Positions 13,863 to 19,155 of a stretch of 19,155 nt of DNA are shown piece after piece; position 1 is the stretch's first letter; each line of letters starts with the position of its first letter. The position numbers were made by a program, and so were the translations under genes. The DNA comes from Bacillota bacterium (lineage in GTDB: Bacteria; Bacillota; Clostridia; Peptostreptococcales; Anaerovoracaceae): the NCBI GenBank assembly GCA_029266295.1, contig JAQSXD010000016.1, positions 1-19,155 of the forward strand, in the 5' to 3' direction. Below the pieces are notes generated by a model. That model was not told where the DNA came from. It was given only the letters and a program-made list of their open reading frames with translations, and ran no database searches.

Positions 13863-14800
13863 CGAATATTATTCCGATTTTAACAATTTTTCTGCTGATT
13901 GCAATTGCAATCTTGCTTGTGGTTACCAATATCAGGATTGTGCCGCAGGCGAGGGCTTATGTGGTGGAAAGGCTGGGAGCCTATCACGTCACATGGCAGG
14001 TTGGGCTGCATATTAAAATTCCGCTTATCGATAAAATTTCCCGTAAGGTTTCATTAAAGGAGCATGTTATTGACTTTCCGCCTCAGCCGGTAATCACGAA
14101 GGACAATGTTACCATGGAAATCGATACGGTGATCTATTTTCAGATTACTGACCCGAAGCTTTATGCCTATGGTGTGGAAAACCCCATGTCAGCAATTGAA
14201 AATCTGACTGCTACGACACTGAGAAATATCATTGGTGATCTGGAACTGGACGAATCGTTAACAAGCAGAGAACATATCAATACGAAGATCCGTCTTGTAC
14301 TGGATGAAGCCACCGATCCATGGGGCATCAAGATCAACCGTGTTGAAGTGAAGAATATTGTTCCTCCCAGAGATATTCAGCAGGCCATGGAAAAACAGAT
14401 GAGAGCAGAGAGAGAACGGCGGGAGGTCATTCTCCGGGCAGAGGGAGAAAAAACATCGGCTATATTGATTGCCGAGGGAAATAAACAATCACAGATTTTG
14501 AATGCAGAAGCAAGCAAGGAAGCGACGATTCTGTCAGCGGAAGCCAAGAAAGAAGCTCAAATTAGAGAGGCAGAGGGTCAGGCTCAGGCAATTCTTCTGG
14601 TGCAGCAGGCTACGGCGGACGGAATTAAAATGCTGGTGGAATCCAGCCCCACCCAGCCTGTTATTGCGCTTAAGAGTCTGGAGGCCTTCGGTAAGGCTGC
14701 GGACGGAAAAGCAACAAAGATCATTATTCCGTCGGAAATACAGGGCTTTGCGGGCCTTGCAACCTCACTGACAGAACTGATAAAAGAGGATTCAAAATAA
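13859..14800 (+). CDS. SPFH/stomatin-like membrane protein (QmcA type)
   Basis: This is a prohibitin-homology (band 7) protein of 313 residues. One N-terminal membrane anchor (about 5-24) is followed by the SPFH domain: RIVPQARAYVVERLGAYH, GLHIKIPLIDKISRKVSLKE, TKDNVTMEIDTVIYFQI and TLRNIIGDLELDESL. A long Ala/Glu-rich coiled coil comes next (about 175-260, AEGEKTSAILIAEGNKQSQI), and then a short C-terminal tail. Such proteins form large ring or cage oligomers and scaffold membrane proteases. The ATG overlaps the nfeD stop (ATGA at 13859-13862), with AAGGGAG at 13845-13851 as RBS. The NfeD-SPFH pair is a standard partnership. Its position between ispG and polC is less usual. Confidence 0.93.
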   Translation: MTNIIPILTIFLLIAIAILLVVTNIRIVPQARAYVVERLGAYHVTWQVGLHIKIPLIDKISRKVSLKEHVIDFPPQPVITKDNVTMEIDTVIYFQITDPKLYAYGVENPMSAIENLTATTLRNIIGDLELDESLTSREHINTKIRLVLDEATDPWGIKINRVEVKNIVPPRDIQQAMEKQMRAERERREVILRAEGEKTSAILIAEGNKQSQILNAEASKEATILSAEAKKEAQIREAEGQAQAILLVQQATADGIKMLVESSPTQPVIALKSLEAFGKAADGKATKIIIPSEIQGFAGLATSLTELIKEDSK

Positions 14801-14828
14801 TAGAACGAGGCATTTACGGAGGCTATCA

Positions 14829-17800
14829 TTGAAATCGTTAATAGAAAACACAATCAACTGGAATAAAATCGGCAAGCATCCCAAAGAAAGCTATATCTTT
14901 TCCATCGGAAAGGCAGTCGTTTCGAAAGAAACGGCTGTCCTTTCTCTGGATATACAGCTTAATTTTGTAATTCCATTTTCGGATGCTGAGCGTATCCGTG
15001 ATCTGGTCAGAAGTCAGATTCCGGGATTAAACGGTGTGAAGCTCAATTTCATCTATGAGAATGTGATTCTGAGCGAAAAGGAGGTCCTCAAGCATTACAT
15101 CGAGCATATGATCCATGAGATCAACGGCAGCTATGCCGCCATCACAAAGACGATCTTTCCAAAGGAATTCCAGATTGAAGGCGGTCAGCTTACGATTATG
15201 GCGCTTGGTGCAGTGGCTGTAAGCGAGCTCAACGACAAGGTTGCCCAGCATTTTGAGCAGTATCTGAAACGGGATTTTGGAATAGAGACAAGCGTAATAT
15301 TCGAAAATCACAAGGATAATTATAAGGAGACCGCAAAAGAACGTGCTCTGCAGGCTGAAAAGGAGCTGGAAGAAGCCACAAAAGCCCTGAAACAGGCTGC
15401 CGCGTCAGGTGGCTCCGGTGGCTCCGGCGGAAACGGAGCAGGCAGCGCTTTCGGAGGAAAACCAGCCGGAAGCAATGGCGGAAACGGTGGTGGAGGCTTT
15501 AACAAGGGCGGTGAGAAATGGAAGCGCAGAGAAAAGGAAGAACCCATGGTGGGAAACCGCATTCTGGGAAAGAATATCAATGATTCTCCAGTCCCAATGT
15601 CCAGTATTACCGTGGACAGTGGACAGGTTACCATTGAGGGGATGCTATTCCGTAAAGAGTCCAGAACCATAAAGAATAATAAAAAACTGGTCACCCTTCT
15701 GGTCACTGACAAAGTCACCTCCATGTGTGTTAAGCTCTTTTGCTCTGAGGAAAAATGGACGGAAATTGACGAGAACCTGAAATCTGGAGATTACGTCAAG
15801 ATCCGCGGAAATGCAGAGTTTGACACCTTTGAGAATATTCTGGTCGTCATGGGGAAGGATATTGAAAAAACCGAAAAAGAAGGACGCAAGGATCACAGCG
15901 AAAAGAAGCGTGTAGAGCTTCACGCTCACACGAAGATGAGTGCCATGGACGGCCTGAATGAGATCGGCGGAATGATCAAAACTGCCGCGAAGTGGGGTCA
16001 GAAGGCCATCGCCATCACGGATCACGGAGTGGTACAAGCGTTCCCCGATGCGGCAAAGACCGTGAAATACGGGAAGCTGGACATTAAGCTGATCTTTGGC
16101 CTTGAGGGTTATCTATATGATGACTCCAATGATGCAGATGGAACGATTGACTATAAGTCTAAAAATACATACCATATCATTTTGCTTGCAAGAACGCAGG
16201 AGGGACTGAAAAATCTGTACCGGCTGGTTTCGATCTCTCACCTGGAATATTTCTATAAGAGACCGAGAATTCCCAAGTCTGTTCTCACTGCCCACAGGGA
16301 GGGTTTAATCATCGGATCAGCTTGTGAAGCGGGTGAGGTTTACCGGAGCATTCTGCATAAAAAATCAGAGGAAGAGATTGTTCGAATCGCAGAGTACTAT
16401 GATTACCTTGAAATCCAACCTCTTGTGAATAATCAGTTTCTCATCGATAACGGCACCGTTCCCGATCGGGAGGCGCTGAAGGATATCAACCGAAAGATCA
16501 TTGATCTTGGAAGACAGCTGGGAAAGACCGTTGCAGCAACCTGCGACGCACATTATTCCAATCCCGAAGAGGCTCTTTACAGAAAGATCCTTATGGCAGG
16601 TCAGGGCTTCAAAGACATTGAAGGTGATAAGGGACTCCATATGAGGACCACAGAGGAAATGCTGGAGGAATTTGACTATCTGGGTGAGGAAACTGCGAGA
16701 GAGGTTGTAATCGAAGCAACCAACAGGATTGCGGATATGGTGGAAAAAGTGGTGCCTGTTCCCAGTGGAAAATTCCCGCCGAAGATTGACGGTGCGGAAG
16801 AACGTCTCAGAACGCGGTGCATGGAAACTGCTTGGGGGATCTACGGAAATCCGCTGCCGGAGCTGGTTCAGAAACGTCTGGATCGGGAACTGGATTCCAT
16901 CATCAACAACGGTTATGCCGTCATGTATGTATCTGCGGAGATGCTGGTTCAGAAATCTCTTTCCGACGGATACCTGGTAGGATCCCGAGGATCGGTAGGC
17001 TCATCCTTCGCTGCTACCATGGGCGGAATCACCGAGGTAAATCCTCTGGCACCCCATTACATATGCCCCAATTCGGAATGCAAAAACGCAGAGTTTATTA
17101 CGGATGGGAGCTATGACTGCGGTATTGACATGCCGGATAAAAACTGTCCGAAATGCGGTACCCTGTATAAGAAGGACGGTTTCAGTATTCCATTTGAAGT
17201 ATTTCTTGGCTTTGAGGGGGATAAGGAGCCCGATATCGACTTGAATTTTGCGGGAGAATATCAGCCCGTTGCGCATAAATATGTGGAAGACATCTTTGGG
17301 AGAGAAAACGTATTCCGTGCAGGAACCATCGGCACCGTCGCATCGAAAACCGCATACGGTTTTGTCATGAAGTACTTTGAAGAGCGTCAGCAGCCAGTGA
17401 ACAAATGGGAAGCAGACCGATTGACGGAATGCTGCACCGGTGTGCGAAGAACCACAGGACAGCATCCCGGTGGAATCATCATCGTTCCCAGGGGTCACGA
17501 AATTTTTGAGTTCTGCCCCGTTCAGCATCCGGCAAACGACATGACAACGGATATCATTACGACGCATTTTGATTATCACTCCATCGATGAAAACTTGCTG
17601 AAGCTTGATATCCTCGGCCACGACGTACCGTCCATGATCAGGCAGCTTCAGGATATGACAGGAGTGGACCCGCTTTTGGTGCCCCTGAAGGATCCCAAGG
17701 TTGACAGCCTGTTCAACGGAATTGAAGGTCTTGATATTAAGGACCCTGAATATAAATTTACTCATGGGAGTTATGGCATCCCGGAATTCGGGACAAAGTT

Positions 17801-18650
17801 TGTAAGGCAGATGCTGGATGATACGAAACCTTCCATGTTTGCGGATCTGGTTCGTATTTCCGGTTTTTCTCATGGTACAGACGTATGGATCAACAATGCA
17901 CAGGAGTTTATCAAGAGCGGTCTTGCCACCATGAAGGATGCGATTTCCACCCGAGACGATATCATGAACTATCTGATTTTAAAGGGTCTGCCGAATAAGA
18001 CTGCATTCAAAATCATGGAAAACGTCAGAAAAGGAAAGGGCATCACCCAGGAAGAAGCGGACCTGATGGCGGAAAACAACGTTCCGGAATGGTATATTGA
18101 ATCCTGCCGAAGGATCAAATACATGTTCCCTAAGGCGCACGCGGTGGCCTACGTCATGATGTCCTATCGAATCGCGTATTATAAGGTTTACCATCCGGTG
18201 GAATTTTATTGCGTCCTCTTTACAACGAAGGTGAGTGAATTTGACGCTGATACCATACTGAAAGGCGCCAGAGCCATCATGAACAAGATCGAGCTCATCG
18301 AGGCAAAAGGAAAAAATGCTACAAAAAAGGAAGAAGATGAGGTCACCGTGCTGGAAATCGCTTACGAGATGTATTGCAGAGGCTATGAGTTTGCACCGGC
18401 GGAAATCGGAAAATCTCATGCGACACGCTTCCTAGTGGTGGATGGAAAAGCGCTGCTGCCTTTTGTAGCGCTCTCTGGAGTGGGAGAAAGTGCAGCGAAG
18501 TCCATCGTTGCGGAATATGAAAAGAAGCCTTTTATTTCCGTCGATGACATGCGAAACAGGGCAAAAGTAAACAAAACAGCCATCGAAGCACTGACCAATC
18601 ACGGGGTTCTTTCTGACATTCCGGAATCGGATCAGCTTTGCCTTTTTTAA
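14829..18650 (+). CDS. polC: PolC-type DNA polymerase III alpha subunit lacking the inserted exonuclease domain
   Basis: This is the replicative polymerase of low-GC Gram-positives. The TTG start at 14829 follows GGAGG (14818-14822). Domains of the 1273-residue protein are: N-terminal domains 1-160, a charged helix at about 165-191, a Gly-rich linker at 193-228, an OB domain at about 255-345, PHP at 361-580, the polymerase from about 600 (VGSRGSVGSSF at 717-727, catalytic Asp802 and Asp804 in PDIDLNF, Asp927 in LKLDILGHD), zinc-binding cysteines 746, 751, 773 and 776, RRTTGQHPGG at 873-882, and a C-terminal QLCLF clamp-binding motif. B. subtilis PolC is about 1437 residues because a DEDD exonuclease (FDVETTG) is inserted inside PHP. 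Here, between Glu426 (GLEGYL) and His449 (YHIILLAR), only about 20 residues remain. PHP ligands His365, His367, Asp374, Asp398-His399, Glu426, His449, Cys499, Asp573 and His575 appear complete. Confidence 0.95.
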   Translation: MKSLIENTINWNKIGKHPKESYIFSIGKAVVSKETAVLSLDIQLNFVIPFSDAERIRDLVRSQIPGLNGVKLNFIYENVILSEKEVLKHYIEHMIHEINGSYAAITKTIFPKEFQIEGGQLTIMALGAVAVSELNDKVAQHFEQYLKRDFGIETSVIFENHKDNYKETAKERALQAEKELEEATKALKQAAASGGSGGSGGNGAGSAFGGKPAGSNGGNGGGGFNKGGEKWKRREKEEPMVGNRILGKNINDSPVPMSSITVDSGQVTIEGMLFRKESRTIKNNKKLVTLLVTDKVTSMCVKLFCSEEKWTEIDENLKSGDYVKIRGNAEFDTFENILVVMGKDIEKTEKEGRKDHSEKKRVELHAHTKMSAMDGLNEIGGMIKTAAKWGQKAIAITDHGVVQAFPDAAKTVKYGKLDIKLIFGLEGYLYDDSNDADGTIDYKSKNTYHIILLARTQEGLKNLYRLVSISHLEYFYKRPRIPKSVLTAHREGLIIGSACEAGEVYRSILHKKSEEEIVRIAEYYDYLEIQPLVNNQFLIDNGTVPDREALKDINRKIIDLGRQLGKTVAATCDAHYSNPEEALYRKILMAGQGFKDIEGDKGLHMRTTEEMLEEFDYLGEETAREVVIEATNRIADMVEKVVPVPSGKFPPKIDGAEERLRTRCMETAWGIYGNPLPELVQKRLDRELDSIINNGYAVMYVSAEMLVQKSLSDGYLVGSRGSVGSSFAATMGGITEVNPLAPHYICPNSECKNAEFITDGSYDCGIDMPDKNCPKCGTLYKKDGFSIPFEVFLGFEGDKEPDIDLNFAGEYQPVAHKYVEDIFGRENVFRAGTIGTVASKTAYGFVMKYFEERQQPVNKWEADRLTECCTGVRRTTGQHPGGIIIVPRGHEIFEFCPVQHPANDMTTDIITTHFDYHSIDENLLKLDILGHDVPSMIRQLQDMTGVDPLLVPLKDPKVDSLFNGIEGLDIKDPEYKFTHGSYGIPEFGTKFVRQMLDDTKPSMFADLVRISGFSHGTDVWINNAQEFIKSGLATMKDAISTRDDIMNYLILKGLPNKTAFKIMENVRKGKGITQEEADLMAENNVPEWYIESCRRIKYMFPKAHAVAYVMMSYRIAYYKVYHPVEFYCVLFTTKVSEFDADTILKGARAIMNKIELIEAKGKNATKKEEDEVTVLEIAYEMYCRGYEFAPAEIGKSHATRFLVVDGKALLPFVALSGVGESAAKSIVAEYEKKPFISVDDMRNRAKVNKTAIEALTNHGVLSDIPESDQLCLF

Positions 18651-18700
18651 TGGTCGGTGTTGGTTTGACAGTCTTCTAGCAAGCTCTTTGGGAGGCACTA
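18651..18700 (+). other. Short intergenic gap after polC
   Basis: A perfect -35-like TTGACA is present at 18665-18670 but no -10 box stands at a workable distance. No terminator hairpin is visible, so readthrough from polC is possible. Confidence 0.4.
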
Positions 18701-19155
18701 ATGCGAAAACAAAAAATATATTTGCACATACAAGAGTCCACACGAAATGGCGAATACGATACGAAACCCGAACATTTTACGGCGGAGGGGATCTGTAATC
18801 TCTTCCAAGTGAAAAGGAATACAATAAGCCATTACCTGAATGAACTGTACGAAGAAGGAATGCTGATAAAGATCAATACCAGGCCAGTTTATTTTCTAGA
18901 TAAGGAGGCTCTTTCTCAAAAACACACTAGACCAATCACAGTGAAAAAATTCGCCAGTTTGGACGAAATGAAACATTTTCTTACGCAAAATGTTGAGCAG
19001 GAACGAAGCGAGGATGTTTTTGAGGAACTGATCGGAGCGAAAGGCAGTTTAAAAAAAACCATTGAGCAAGTGAAAACTGCAGTCCTATATCCTCCAAAAG
19101 GCTTGCCAGTTTTGATTACTGGCCCCACCGGAGCTGGGAAAAGTCATCTGGCGGG
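18701..19155 (+). CDS. LevR-like sigma-54-dependent activator, 3'-truncated by the window edge
   Basis: The frame is open from ATG 18701 (GGAGG at 18691-18695, 5-nt spacing) to the end of the window, 151 residues. An N-terminal winged-HTH region (about 25-66, with AEGICNLFQVKRNTISHYL and NTRPVYFL) is followed by a linker. The start of an AAA+ domain comes next: FEELIGAKGSLKKTIEQVK at about 107-125, YPPKGLPVLI and Walker A GPTGAGKS at 141-148. This layout, with DNA binding first and then AAA+, is that of LevR/ManR-type activators, which drive sigma-54 promoters of PTS sugar operons and usually continue with EIIA and PRD domains. Those parts are outside the window, so the PTS link is inferred from the layout. 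The gene is probably unrelated in function to polC. Confidence 0.85.
   Translation, partial: MRKQKIYLHIQESTRNGEYDTKPEHFTAEGICNLFQVKRNTISHYLNELYEEGMLIKINTRPVYFLDKEALSQKHTRPITVKKFASLDEMKHFLTQNVEQERSEDVFEELIGAKGSLKKTIEQVKTAVLYPPKGLPVLITGPTGAGKSHLA

Noticed and set aside
17001..17873. 290-codon open frame on the minus strand inside polC
   Set aside because: It lies fully antisense to the conserved polymerase catalytic region and shows no family motif.
1..19155. tRNA, rRNA, CRISPR array, insertion sequence or prophage genes
   Set aside because: No cloverleaf-like sequence, spaced direct repeats, transposase or phage-type ORF was found on reading both strands. The window is dominated by core genes.

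Overview
The window is a housekeeping region of a bacterial chromosome. The organism is most likely a Gram-positive anaerobe of the class Clostridia (Bacillota). Three things point that way: a PolC-type replicative polymerase, strong AGGAGG-like ribosome binding sites before most genes, and the conserved Firmicutes order rpsB-tsf-pyrH-frr-uppS-cdsA-dxr-rseP-ispG-polC. Genus cannot be read from the sequence. All supported genes lie on the plus strand. I see no tRNA, rRNA, CRISPR array, insertion sequence or prophage gene.

Layout. (1) 1-787: the 3' part of gmk (guanylate kinase), then rpoZ (RNA polymerase omega) and a strong intrinsic terminator. (2) 796-3291: a polar amino-acid ABC transporter (lipoprotein receptor, permease, ATPase) behind a near-consensus promoter, with an internal hairpin after the receptor gene. 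(3) 3362-4785: two stand-alone genes, a TcdA/HesA-type E1-like enzyme and a single-domain LytTR regulator with a Fur-box-like palindrome upstream. (4) 4882-7644: rpsB, tsf and pyrH (ribosomal protein S2, EF-Ts, UMP kinase). (5) 7724-13291: frr, a small PASTA-like ORF, uppS, cdsA, dxr, rseP and ispG. This set combines ribosome recycling, undecaprenyl-phosphate and phospholipid precursor synthesis, two steps of the MEP isoprenoid pathway, and a site-2 protease. Several genes are joined by ATGA overlaps. (6) 13307-14800: two hairpins, then a short NfeD and an SPFH/stomatin gene lying between ispG and polC. (7) 14829-18650: polC. (8) 18701 to the end: the 5' part of a LevR-like sigma-54 activator gene.

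Functional logic: the MEP enzymes (Dxr, IspG) supply isoprenyl units to UppS, CdsA makes CDP-diacylglycerol, and S2, EF-Ts and RRF serve translation. The operon therefore couples ribosome function, envelope lipid supply and replication.

The most notable observations are these. frr carries an in-frame TAA exactly at codon 21 of an otherwise full-length 185-residue reading frame. PolC lacks the DEDD proofreading exonuclease normally inserted in its PHP domain, yet appears to keep all nine PHP metal ligands. The hairpin between tsf and pyrH has a 3' arm perfectly complementary over 9 nt to the pyrH ribosome binding site and overlaps an extended -10 promoter, which suggests a transcript-start-dependent RNA switch.
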